Shown piece after piece: positions 48,601-51,833 of a stretch of 51,833 nucleotides of DNA. Position 1 is the first letter of the stretch; every line of letters starts with the position of its first letter. Source of the DNA: Phoronis australis (lineage: Eukaryota > Phoronida > Phoronidae); contig NMRA01000012.1 in assembly GCA_002633005.1 (NCBI GenBank), positions 250,001 through 301,833 of the forward strand. The letters run 5' to 3'. The position numbers and the translations under genes were made by a program. The notes under the pieces were generated by a model. It made no database searches. It was not told the origin of the DNA and saw nothing but the letters and a program-made list of their open reading frames with translations.

Positions 48601-49640
48601 TTTTCATATCTTACTTAAGGCAGCTATAAACTCACCTTCAGTCTAAAACTTTTGCTTTAGATCACTTACAGTTACCAAGTTGGTCTCAAAATGCACTTAA
48701 GTCAATTCAAAGGTAATATCTGACAAGCAAACAACTGACAGTTCCTAATTGTTTCAGACAGGAACTATAAGGCAGCAGGTCACAACTAGTCAACTAAGGC
48801 GCCCAGTATGGTGTAAAGCAATAACGAACTTTCATTTATTCCAAGTGCAGAAACTACTTTTCATCTGAGTAAGGATCAAGTGGAGATCAACTTTACAGCT
48901 CTGAGCGGGAGTCTAAATCAAAAGTTACTTTCTGTGACAAACGCATGTTTATATCGTCTTTAACACCACAAGGAAGCACGATTTTGACAAATAAAACATA
49001 GTTTTTACCCACCTGTTTTGCGAAGAGGAATACCCTCCACGACTTTTGTCGGTGTGCCAGCAGGTGGCGGTTGTACTTCATTGTCAGACTCACGGTCCTG
49101 TGTCAGAGAAGTCATTACATTTTCAATGGATTATTGAATCGGGATGCCATTAAGAAAGCATCACTGCAGACGAAGCTGAACGTTATTTATATGCGCACTT
49201 ATGCCACACTCCCTCCACAACCCGATAACACACCATCTCAGATGACATAATTATGTCTTTTTTACTTCAGTGTAACGTAATCCACATCCCAAAATGTGGT
49301 AGTTATTTGTAGCATTGACTTGTTGTTTTGAACAGATGTTCATGACCACAATCAACAAGCAGCATGGCCGCTATCTTCAATGACGAGCCGTAAGGCTACA
49401 ATAATACAAAATAATGTGGACAATAATTCATTTTACAGCCTTATTACTATTTTACAAGTAAACACTGTCCATCTAACCTCAACAGAACTAGGATTTTCTT
49501 CTTCAGTCTTGTTGAGGCTTGCGTTTTCATCTTCACTGTCACTTTCAATGACAAGTCGACCTTTTTTCTTGGCAGGCTGCTTAATTGGAGAATCTTGTGA
49601 CTTCGGAGGAGAGCCATTCTTTATTTTGAGCGGTGATTTT
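3526..49640 (-). CDS. LIG1: DNA ligase I, multi-exon gene (19 exons seen, both ends missing)
   Basis: ATP-dependent nuclear DNA ligase that seals nicks between Okazaki fragments and in long-patch excision repair. Joined in order, the exons are 49478-49640, 49013-49097, 47574-47740, 47032-47206, 46403-46484, 26673-26768, 26113-26342, 25705-25769, 24964-25065, 23547-23715, 22890-22989, 22482-22567, 21143-21258, 20498-20704, 19613-19829, 16804-16886, 9013-9165, 8158-8355 and 3526-3618. All introns are GT-AG and all phases agree, giving 862 codons (human LIG1 is 919). Visible nucleotidyltransferase motifs are KYDGER (I), YSRNSEDNT (III), [11 protein letters not shown] (IIIa), EGLMVK (IV), NWLK/LKKDYL (V) and [11 protein letters not shown] (VI). 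The N-terminal exons are Lys/Ser/Glu rich, as in animal LIG1. The first exon, expected to carry the PCNA-binding QxxIxxFF motif, and the last exon were not found. DNA ligases III and IV are excluded by the DNA-binding domain sequence, for example [18 protein letters not shown]. Confidence 0.97.
3811..4017. repeat. 34 bp tandem repeat, six units
   Basis: Units start at 3811, 3845, 3879, 3913, 3947 and 3981 (consensus GTCTGCCAATCATCATTCTC then TGACAATCACCAAT), followed by a half unit. The spacing is constant with no unique spacers, so it is a minisatellite. It is in the intron next to the motif VI exon of LIG1. Confidence 0.95.
5495..5632. repeat. 21 bp tandem repeat (ACCTACCCCCTACCACCAAC)
   Basis: Six to seven imperfect units. 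The unit is a multiple of three, so both strands stay open (LPPTTNN repeats on plus, VVGGRLL on minus). The resulting 80-codon frames are by-products of the repeat. Confidence 0.9.
6811..7244. mobile_element. MITE-like inverted-repeat element, 434 bp
   Basis: The left terminus GGGATTTTCCATAGACAA is mirrored at the right by TTATCTATGGAAAACCC. Inside lie inverted copies of GTTTATTCGGAAAA / TTTTCAGAATAAACGCCCAT and a CCCATGGG box near each end. No coding potential. Target-site duplication not recognised. Confidence 0.65.
8158..8355 (-). CDS. LIG1: LIG1 exon, OB-fold domain
   Basis: 66 codons in phase 0: [10 protein letters not shown]..., a variable stretch, then [20 protein letters not shown]. 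Human has LGTGFSDEEL and [20 protein letters not shown]. It ends AAAGL. Acceptor TTTTAG, donor GTGAGT. Confidence 0.97.
9013..9165 (-). CDS. LIG1: LIG1 exon, motif V and start of OB-fold domain
   Basis: 51 codons in phase 0: [20 protein letters not shown], then [17 protein letters not shown] and FQSICK. The first residues complete motif V. The rest opens the OB-fold domain that closes around nicked DNA. Acceptor CTACAG, donor GTGAGG. Confidence 0.98.
9257..9334. repeat. 27 bp tandem repeat, three units
   Basis: Three copies of AGAAGTACAAGATACCTGGT plus CACTCTC, starting at 9257, 9284 and 9311, the last shortened. Just upstream (in gene orientation) of the LIG1 exon 9013-9165. Confidence 0.9.
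10031..10096 (-). repeat. tRNA-like SINE relic
   Basis: The minus strand has a T-arm-like CTGGGTTCAAATCCTGG (B-box GGTTCAAATCC) preceded about 45 bases earlier by an A-box-like GTTGCTCAGTAG. No complete acceptor stem was seen, so it reads as a tRNA-derived SINE head, not a working tRNA. Confidence 0.5.
12372..15100. mobile_element. hAT-like element, about 2.7 kb, non-autonomous
   Basis: The left end reads CAGGGCTAGAC and the right end, inverted, CAGGGCTCGAC: the CAGGG-type terminus common in hAT transposons. Both ends carry the subterminal palindrome GTCGCA(TT/AA)TTGCGAC (12398-12416, 15001-15015, with a single copy at 15062). No transposase reading frame was found. An 8 bp target-site duplication was not evident, so the outer limits may be slightly off. 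It contains the perfect inverted repeat at 12693-12880. Confidence 0.6.
12693..12880. repeat. Perfect 64 bp inverted repeat with 60 bp spacer
   Basis: Arms 12693-12756 and 12817-12880 are exact reverse complements. Each arm contains CTGAGGA-T-GGTGT-loop-ACACC-GAAAC, a small stem-loop between CTGANGA and GAAA boxes as in hammerhead ribozyme cores (plus-strand copy 12838-12870). Outside the arms, similarity resumes as GTTGTTTTCTTGAA. It may be two head-to-head copies of a retroelement terminal segment. Confidence 0.85.
16024..16117. repeat. 47 bp tandem duplication
   Basis: Two copies at 16024-16070 and 16071-16117 (beginning GCAAATGTTCCAGTG), differing at three or so positions, followed by the first bases of a third. 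Confidence 0.9.
16804..16886 (-). CDS. LIG1: LIG1 exon, motif IV
   Basis: 2 nt plus 27 codons: [20 protein letters not shown] then RSHNWLK. EGLMVK is motif IV, and NWLK begins motif V, which is split by the next intron. Acceptor TGTCAG, donor GTGAGA. It is isolated between introns of 2.7 kb and 7.6 kb. Confidence 0.97.
16887..19612. other. LIG1 intron, 2.7 kb
   Basis: Contains the 135 bp MITE, a GC-richer patch (17590-18260) with GGCGGTTAAAACCCGG-like motifs and GT-rich sequence, and a diverged two-copy repeat around TTTCCTCAAGTATA at 19175-19265. No gene seen. Confidence 0.65.
17682..17816. mobile_element. Small MITE, 135 bp
   Basis: Terminal inverted repeats TTCAGTAATGCTAGG and CCTAGCATTACTGAA are exact. 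Inside the left end GCTAGGACCTA is repeated. No coding capacity. It lies in the intron between exons 16804-16886 and 19613-19829. Confidence 0.7.
19613..19829 (-). CDS. LIG1: LIG1 exon, adenylation domain motif IIIa
   Basis: 72 codons plus 1 nt. [20 protein letters not shown] then [11 protein letters not shown] holds motif IIIa, followed by [12 protein letters not shown] and [12 protein letters not shown]. Acceptor CCCTAG, donor GTATGA. The final G is completed by GT of the next exon to give Gly. Confidence 0.98.
20498..20704 (-). CDS. LIG1: LIG1 exon, adenylation domain motif III
   Basis: 69 codons in phase 0. [20 protein letters not shown] includes motif III, followed by [21 protein letters not shown] and [14 protein letters not shown]. 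Acceptor CAACAG, donor GTAAGG. The junction reads RKRK|DASI, two residues shorter than human RKRKEVDASE, a normal small gap. Confidence 0.98.
21143..21258 (-). CDS. LIG1: LIG1 exon carrying the adenylated active-site lysine
   Basis: 2 nt plus 38 codons: [18 protein letters not shown], then [19 protein letters not shown] is motif I. Its Lys, codon 21164-21166, is the residue that takes AMP (human Lys568). Acceptor TTTAG, donor GTAAGT. Confidence 0.98.
21698..21811. repeat. 16 bp tandem repeat (TGTCCCGGGGTTACCG)
   Basis: About seven head-to-tail copies, the first two diverged (TCCTGGGATT; ACCATG). GC-rich compared with its surroundings. It directly precedes the duplicated 283 bp segment and the N, so the array may be what broke the assembly. 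Confidence 0.95.
21821..22387. repeat. 283 bp direct duplication across an unresolved base
   Basis: 21821-22103 and 22105-22387 are the same sequence apart from one substitution seen (GAACTGATG versus GAATTGATG), separated only by the N at 22104. This is the pattern left when two overlapping contigs are joined without merging. It lies in the intron between exons 21143-21258 and 22482-22567, so coding is unaffected. Confidence 0.9.
22482..22567 (-). CDS. LIG1: LIG1 exon, end of DNA-binding domain and linker
   Basis: 1 nt, 28 codons, 1 nt. The peptide [20 protein letters not shown] then PKHCKLTPG is close to human [20 protein letters not shown] and PEHCKLSPG. It joins to [11 protein letters not shown] in the next exon. 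Acceptor TTTCAG, donor GTAAAT. Confidence 0.96.
22890..22989 (-). CDS. LIG1: LIG1 exon, DNA-binding domain
   Basis: 2 nt, 32 codons, 2 nt. The peptide [20 protein letters not shown] then [13 protein letters not shown] corresponds to human FPPAMVDAGKG...LKQTFC. The Cys is split TG|T across the next intron. Acceptor ATTTCAG, donor GTAAGG. Confidence 0.93.
22990..23546. other. LIG1 intron with a small stem-loop relic
   Basis: TATCCTG (23234-23240) and CAGGATA (23258-23264) form a short inverted repeat around ATGATGGTTC, followed by AAAACG. It resembles a decayed version of the CTGATGA...GAAACG stem-loops elsewhere in the window. No gene seen. Confidence 0.5.
23547..23715 (-). CDS. LIG1: LIG1 exon, DNA-binding domain core
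   Basis: 56 codons plus 1 nt. Acceptor ATTGCAG, donor GTATCA. It contains the LIG1 signature [20 protein letters not shown] and [16 protein letters not shown], then VVYTPPVHE (the Glu is completed by the next exon). It is nearly identical to the human segment. Confidence 0.97.
24549..24590. repeat. 16 bp stem hairpin
   Basis: AGACCGTCCGGAGTTG and CAACTCGGGACGGTCT pair at 15 of 16 positions around a 10-base loop. It is GC-rich within AT-rich intron sequence. No gene or protein site is associated with it. Confidence 0.7.
24964..25065 (-). CDS. LIG1: LIG1 exon, DNA-binding domain
   Basis: 34 complete codons: [20 protein letters not shown] followed by [14 protein letters not shown]. Human LIG1 has [20 protein letters not shown] and FSKFRDIARLTGSA. 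Acceptor TTTGCAG, donor GTAAGA, phase 0 at both ends. Confidence 0.96.
25705..25769 (-). CDS. LIG1: LIG1 exon, DNA-binding domain
   Basis: 2 nt plus 21 codons encoding [21 protein letters not shown] (human: AEAAEKGDVGLVAE). The acceptor is CCGCAG. The donor GTTTGT is weaker than the others but is the only one that keeps frame with the next exon. Confidence 0.95.
26113..26342 (-). CDS. LIG1: LIG1 exon, DNA-binding domain
   Basis: 1 nt, 76 codons, 1 nt. Acceptor TTTCAG, donor GTAAGA. It encodes [20 protein letters not shown], then the helices around [20 protein letters not shown], then [19 protein letters not shown]. This is the helical N-terminal half of the DNA-binding domain, strongly conserved with human LIG1. 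Confidence 0.97.
26673..26768 (-). CDS. LIG1: LIG1 exon, start of DNA-binding domain
   Basis: 1 nt, 31 codons, 2 nt. Acceptor TTTGCAG, donor GTAAGT. The peptide [20 protein letters not shown] matches human [20 protein letters not shown] almost residue for residue, marking the start of the conserved DNA-binding domain. The last two bases AA plus A from the next exon restore the Lys of GQKVPYLA. Confidence 0.96.
29215..31643. mobile_element. 2.4 kb TIR element with GGGCGGTTAA subterminal repeats, non-coding
   Basis: The ends are inverted copies: CCGTAATCGTTC(A/G)GGTTAACGCCC at 29217 on plus and ending at 31641 on minus, each flanked by TA (29215-29216 and 31642-31643), which suits a TA target site. 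Inside each end are four or more copies of GGGCG(G/C)TTAA with AACCGA or ATCGAAAATCCAC spacers. The left cluster spans 29236-29395 and the right 31484-31630. The core has no long reading frame. It looks like a non-autonomous DNA transposon. The superfamily is not assignable by eye. Confidence 0.75.
32543..32592. repeat. 25 bp tandem duplication
   Basis: CAATATAAGCCATGATAGAA plus TAATA occurs twice, identically and head to tail. Confidence 0.9.
37316..37827. mobile_element. Inverted-repeat element rich in GAAGTTAAC motifs
   Basis: Imperfect termini AAAGGCTTTTTCATGTTGAC and, inverted, AAGGACCTTTCATACTAAC. Many copies of GAAGTTAAC or its complement and CATCGATG occur inside, some in inverted pairs. 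It is probably an old MITE. The limits are approximate. Confidence 0.5.
37834..37906 (-). repeat. tRNA-like SINE relic next to an inverted-repeat element
   Basis: On the minus strand a perfect T-arm, GTGGGTTTGAGTCCCAC, and an A-box-like TGGCCTTGTGGGATAAG lie at tRNA spacing. The acceptor stem halves (GGCTGTG and TGGGACA) do not pair, so a functional tRNA is unlikely. It starts seven bases after the element ending at 37827. Confidence 0.55.
38838..38925. repeat. 22 bp tandem repeat, four units
   Basis: Four copies of GTTGTTGACAGCGATATCTA plus CT at 38838, 38860, 38882 and 38904, the first with one substitution (ACATCT). Intronic. Confidence 0.95.
39785..39933. mobile_element. Short inverted-repeat element, probable MITE relic
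   Basis: GTTCCCACTGGCTTCGAAG at the left is mirrored by CGCTCCAATGGGAAC at the right, with AAGTTAA motifs inside like those in the element at 37.3-37.8 kb. A related fragment with TTCCCACTG and AATGGGAA is at about 39049-39102. Weak evidence. Confidence 0.35.
40295..41601. mobile_element. THAP-type inverted-repeat element, about 1.3 kb
   Basis: The outer roughly 300 bp at each end are inverted copies. Both begin AAGGCGAAG and share blocks such as AAAAATAAGGTTCGTTGATT, TTTTGGGAGGCAAGA and CGTCGTTTGCTTTTG, with substitutions and small indels. The arms run through the THAP start codon: both ends carry ATGCCACGCTGTTG (40565 on plus, 41366 on minus), so two THAP beginnings face each other. No clear target-site duplication was seen. 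It is probably a rearranged, non-autonomous P-element-like copy. Its right end lies 34 bases upstream of the C1q-like exon acceptor. Confidence 0.75.
40620..41366 (-). pseudogene. Decayed THAP-domain transposon gene
   Basis: The minus strand from ATG 41366 reads [14 protein letters not shown]...[19 protein letters not shown], the first half of a THAP zinc finger (C2CH DNA-binding domain of P-element-type transposases). The second half, [16 protein letters not shown] and [10 protein letters not shown], is in another frame (about 41182 down to 41100), preceded by an in-frame TGA where THAP proteins often have an Arg-type codon (YxVCxKHF). So at least one frameshift and one nonsense change separate the halves. 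Downstream is a Ser-rich open stretch and [18 protein letters not shown], resembling the segment after THAP in many animal transposon-derived proteins (from memory). No transposase catalytic domain was recognised. Confidence 0.75.
41647..41878 (+). CDS. C1q-like gene, exon with N-terminus and first collagen triplets
   Basis: 77 codons plus 1 nt. The first 41 residues include the weak signal-like start and the Cys cluster. Thirteen Gly-X-Y triplets follow ([20 protein letters not shown] onward to GPR). Donor GTGAGC. If the acceptor at 41634 is used, the first exon and perhaps a better signal peptide lie upstream and were not recognised. Confidence 0.88.
41647..43792 (+). CDS. Collagen/C1q-domain secreted protein (nested in LIG1 intron, frame broken by an ambiguous base)
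   Basis: Two coding exons, 41647-41878 and 43250-43792, split in a Gly codon (G|GT) with a GT-AG intron. The protein has a short N-terminal segment with a weak hydrophobic start (MTIFLLVTS), a Cys cluster CTSGMKCSC able to form interchain disulfides, 29 uninterrupted Gly-X-Y triplets, and a C1q globular domain ([33 protein letters not shown]). This is the layout of C1q-related, adiponectin-like trimeric secreted proteins. The literal frame stops at 43752. Skipping one base at the N (43719) restores a typical C1q ending, [13 protein letters not shown], with stop at 43790-43792, total 257 residues. A 5' exon may exist, because a good acceptor (CTCTTTTCAG) lies 12 bases before the ATG and the frame is open through it. 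The precise subfamily is unknown. Confidence 0.93.
41879..43249 (+). other. Intron of the C1q-like gene
   Basis: 1371 bp GT-AG intron in phase 1, splitting the collagen region in a Gly codon. It contains the degenerate hammerhead-like stem-loop at 42960-42987 and no other supportable feature. Confidence 0.85.
42960..42987 (-). repeat. Stem-loop with hammerhead-like boxes (degenerate)
   Basis: The minus strand reads CTGATTA-T-GTCT-loop-AGAC-GAAAC, the same layout as in the 12.7-12.9 kb palindrome but with the second box mutated (TTA for NGA). It lies in the intron of the C1q-like gene. It is probably a fragment of a retroelement terminal region. Function not supported. Confidence 0.35.
43250..43792 (+). 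CDS. C1q-like gene, exon with remaining collagen triplets and C1q domain
   Basis: Acceptor TTTTTAACAG. Sixteen further Gly-X-Y triplets lead directly into the C1q domain ([20 protein letters not shown]). Residues typical of the jelly-roll core are present up to HVW. The N at 43719 then shifts frame. Reading with one base fewer gives [20 protein letters not shown] and YTD then TGA, the expected last strand of a C1q domain. Confidence 0.92.
44100..46740. repeat. Degenerate tandem array, about 150 bp units
   Basis: At least eight diverged units share the order: GGGCACAGCAG-type start, GATCCATCCGAAAAT, ATGGGAACA, CCAAATTTCA, ATCCATCAAGGGGTTT-like, and ATACAG...GACAGGGATGA. Examples start near 44240, 44860, 45460, 45590, 45740, 45880, 46110 and 46567. 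LIG1 exon 46403-46484 lies inside the array. The 170-codon open frame at 44149-44661 runs through two units and has no recognisable domain. Confidence 0.6.
46403..46484 (-). CDS. LIG1: LIG1 last N-terminal exon before the 19.6 kb intron
   Basis: 2 nt, 26 codons, 2 nt. Acceptor TTCCAG, donor GTATGC. It encodes [16 protein letters not shown]...KPAK, comparable to the KKEVKEEE stretch just before the human DNA-binding domain. Its final AG plus the first T of exon 26673-26768 makes a Ser codon, so direct splicing across 19.6 kb is phase-compatible. A small extra exon in between cannot be excluded. Confidence 0.82.
47032..47206 (-). CDS. LIG1: LIG1 N-terminal Lys-rich exon
   Basis: 58 codons plus 1 nt, acceptor TTTAG, donor GTGATA. 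The peptide begins [13 protein letters not shown], continues through the strongly basic [19 protein letters not shown] and ends DKPVTSTG. The basic block is a likely nuclear-localisation segment (inference). The longest ATG-initiated reading frame over this exon is a different, Arg-rich frame. The coding frame is fixed by the phases of the neighbouring exons. Confidence 0.8.
47574..47740 (-). CDS. LIG1: LIG1 N-terminal Lys/Glu-rich exon
   Basis: 2 nt plus 55 codons, acceptor TTGTAG, donor GTATGT. It encodes [19 protein letters not shown] followed by a Glu/Lys-rich run ending in EKMDVDIK. The basic clusters could serve in nuclear import, an inference from composition. The split codon G|CC joins the previous exon in phase. 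Confidence 0.8.
47741..49012. other. LIG1 intron with a diverged direct repeat
   Basis: Segments near 48495-48555 and 48868-48930 share AAGGA(A/T)CAAGT(C/G)GAGATCAA and a following AAAAGTT block, so they are diverged copies of one repeat. No coding sequence seen. Confidence 0.5.
49013..49097 (-). CDS. LIG1: LIG1 N-terminal exon 2 of those seen
   Basis: 28 codons plus 1 nt. Acceptor CACAG at 49098-49099, donor GTGGGT. The peptide [20 protein letters not shown]... is disordered and Pro-rich. It joins in phase to the exons on both sides. It has no conserved motif, so the call rests on position, phase and splice sites. Confidence 0.75.
49478..49640 (-). CDS. LIG1: LIG1 N-terminal regulatory exon
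   Basis: First LIG1 exon seen: 1 nt plus 54 codons, acceptor TTTTAG, donor GTTAGA. It encodes a disordered, charged stretch with Ser-Pro sites (KSPL, GSPP, DSPIK) and an acidic run ESDSEDEN of casein-kinase-2 type. Human LIG1 has the similar SDSPVKRPGRK followed by an acidic stretch. The phase requires an upstream exon ending in two bases. Confidence 0.85.
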
Positions 49641-51283
49641 CTAAAATTGAACAAACATAATTAAACACTAAAGAAAACAAAGTTGCCTGGATTTTTTCAT
49701 GACAAGCACCTGACATTTAACGTTAATTGAAAGACAGTCAAGCAGAACAGACACCTATTGGCATTTAGCAGAACAGTCAGCTCCTAAAAAAATCTTTAAC
49801 TTTGGACTGATGAAGTATCATAGTTTGTATTTCACATACAACTGTAAATGATAACTGGTATCATTTTCAAGAATTTCTGCGATTCAAACAATTTTAGGGT
49901 CTTTAAAAACACAGATGAATTGTGTCTTGGCACTCATATGTTAAGTAGTTCTTTGTACTAAACCAGTGATTCACGGTAATCATCAACATACTATTTCAAG
50001 TGACTCAACATTAAAGAAACTACTTATCTGTTTATCAACATTGCAAAAGAAAATGTTTTTAGCACATCTCAATTTTCATGACTTTGAATTGCGCAAGAGC
50101 GCTTCATGCTACTTCCAATTAGTCAGAAGGAAACGTAACTTTCATAATTCCAGTCACTATAACAAATCATTGAATCCAAAAGCCACGCAACCAAAATGCC
50201 AATTAAGCTATTGAGGACAGCCAATTAGGGAGCAAGAAAATATCAACACTGTGATCGAAACTTTGTCTGTGTCTGCCAAAAGATGCAAATAAATCAAAAT
50301 TTTTAATTTGTGAATTTTGAATCTAAATGACATATCCCTCACACTTTCCCTATCTAAGCTGCTAAGACTGCGATTGGGGAGCGTTTCTTTGGCATTTAGA
50401 CCCTTTTGTTAAAGTTAACACACAATCTGAATTTCTGGGGTAGGATAACATTCTATTTCCCCGATTTTTGCTTTTACTTAATTTTATGTCAATCTAGTGT
50501 TACCCTGTTCGATTTACCCTCCGATAATTTTAAATAGAGTTCACATTACCCCTAGGTAGTTCCAAATCTATCTCAGATTATCTCCCCTCTGTATAAATTA
50601 CCCCTTCCCATTTGACTTGAACAGAATATTGCAGGGTTTTAATTACCATCACATTCAACAGTTAACATGGTAATAATCTGAACATAGGGGAATATGAAAT
50701 TAATTTTCCAAGTCTAGACATAAAGGCCTTATTGAGCTTCGCAAGACGAGATGGGGTCATCGTCATGAAGCTTTTCATCAAGCCTTTACTTCCATCCTAG
50801 ATGGGTTAAAGGTCATTACCTTTGGAGCCCATCACGACAAGTACAGAGATTTAATCTCCAAGTGAGATTTCAAGAATAGTAGAGAGGCAAAGCAAATTTT
50901 GCACAACAAAATAGAATTGTTTCATTGTTGCCTTTGCAACCGTTAATCAATACTTGTCTTAACTGTCTGGCATGACTGTAAAGTTACAAGGCTGAGTATA
51001 TGATGTTGTCAGTGCCTATCGTGAAGTCTGCCAAGTGAAAAGATTGTACCGTCAAGAGAGTGACGATGTTGAGAACGGGTTCAAACCCATCTTCAACCGG
51101 TATGTTAGACTCAAAGACAGAATTGGTCGTGATGTCCACAAACCACACACACGTGGCTGCCAGACTTAAGGTGGAAATATAAACGAGAGCGCTCGAAAGA
51201 GCGACACTTGGCGGAATTAATCGAAAAGACGATAATGAGAGCGACGACGACAATCATGACGATCAAGGCGGCAATAATGGATA
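49641..51283. other. Upstream of the first LIG1 exon seen, no gene recognised
   Basis: This should be the intron after LIG1 exon 1. I looked on the minus strand for an ATG with a PCNA-binding QxxIxxFF motif and a donor leaving two bases, and found none. Exon 1 is therefore probably beyond 51833. Confidence 0.55.
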
Positions 51284-51833
51284 ACACAGTAACATTCATG
51301 TGACTAGCGAATAAATCGAATAGAGAGCAGACAATCAACTACAATAAAGAACAATAGATGGCCCAGCATGACGGACGAGTCATGTCTGTTCCCACATTCT
51401 AAAATAGGTGGCGCTATGTGACAGTCTGCAAAGCAAAGTTATGTTTACAATAAGTATTTGCCCTGGAATTGTACAGTCTACAGAGAGCTATGCCACAGTA
51501 GGACACTGCTGGCTGGGTCAGTCTGGGTCAACTAGGCATAACCAAAACAAAGCCAGCCAGCTGCGTGACCGAATTGGAACAACGGTATCCGTAAATCTCG
51601 AATAAATCAAAAAGTAGACGTCGTAGCGCAAAATGAAAATTATCATCTGAAAGCCCGTTCAAAACTCTATCTAAAGCAGTAGTTTGTCAAACACGATAAC
51701 ATTCATGTGACTAGCAAAAAATCAAATAGAGAGCACACAATCAACTACAATAAAGAACAATAGATGGCGCCACATGACAGTCCAGTCTACAGTAGAACAG
51801 TGCTGGCTGGGTCAGTCTGGGTCAACTAGGCAT
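51284..51833. repeat. Direct duplication at the right edge
   Basis: The stretch from AACATTCATGTGACTAGC at 51291 to AACAATAGATGGC recurs at 51698 (offset about 407), and GCTGGCTGGGTCAGTCTGGG near 51508 recurs near 51803. The second copy is shorter between these blocks. It continues past the window edge. Confidence 0.8.

Noticed and set aside
51061-51090. B-box-like GGGTTCAAACCC suggesting another tRNA-like repeat
   Set aside because: It is a palindromic 12-mer without an A-box at suitable spacing on either strand.

Overview
The window is animal nuclear DNA: AT-rich, intron-rich, full of transposon relics and tandem repeats, with two unresolved bases (22104 and 43719) that mark it as draft assembly. 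The gene content (a multi-exon DNA ligase I and a collagen/C1q protein) and the mobile-element relics (hAT-like, THAP-type, MITEs, tRNA-derived SINE pieces) fit an invertebrate metazoan. I cannot name the phylum from this window alone.

The main gene is DNA ligase I (LIG1) on the minus strand, covering almost the whole window. I reconstructed 19 coding exons from 49640 down to 3526. Every junction has GT-AG sites and a compatible phase, giving 2587 coding bases (862 codons). They hold a charged, Lys-rich N-terminal regulatory region (five exons, 49.6-46.4 kb), the DNA-binding domain (26.8-22.5 kb), the adenylation domain with the active-site lysine at 21164-21166, and the OB-fold domain (9.2-3.5 kb). 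The first exon (expected start and PCNA-binding motif) and the last exon (about 27 codons in human LIG1) were not found and probably lie outside the window.

The largest LIG1 intron (26769-46402, 19.6 kb) contains a second gene on the opposite strand. This is a secreted collagen/C1q-domain protein with coding exons at 41647-41878 and 43250-43792. Its last codons are thrown out of frame by an ambiguous base at 43719, and a normal C1q ending is present in the next frame. Immediately upstream lies a 1.3 kb inverted-repeat element carrying a decayed THAP-domain gene.

Other regions: a 434 bp MITE-like element (6.8-7.2 kb), a 2.7 kb hAT-like element (12.4-15.1 kb) enclosing a perfect 64 bp inverted repeat, a small MITE (17.7 kb), a false-looking 283 bp duplication across the N at 22104, a 2.4 kb TIR element with GGGCGGTTAA subrepeats (29.2-31.6 kb), smaller inverted-repeat elements and a tRNA-like SINE relic (37-40 kb), and a degenerate tandem array (44.1-46.7 kb) in which one LIG1 exon is embedded. 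Several short tandem arrays lie in introns. No CRISPR, rRNA, functional tRNA or bacterial-type operon was seen.
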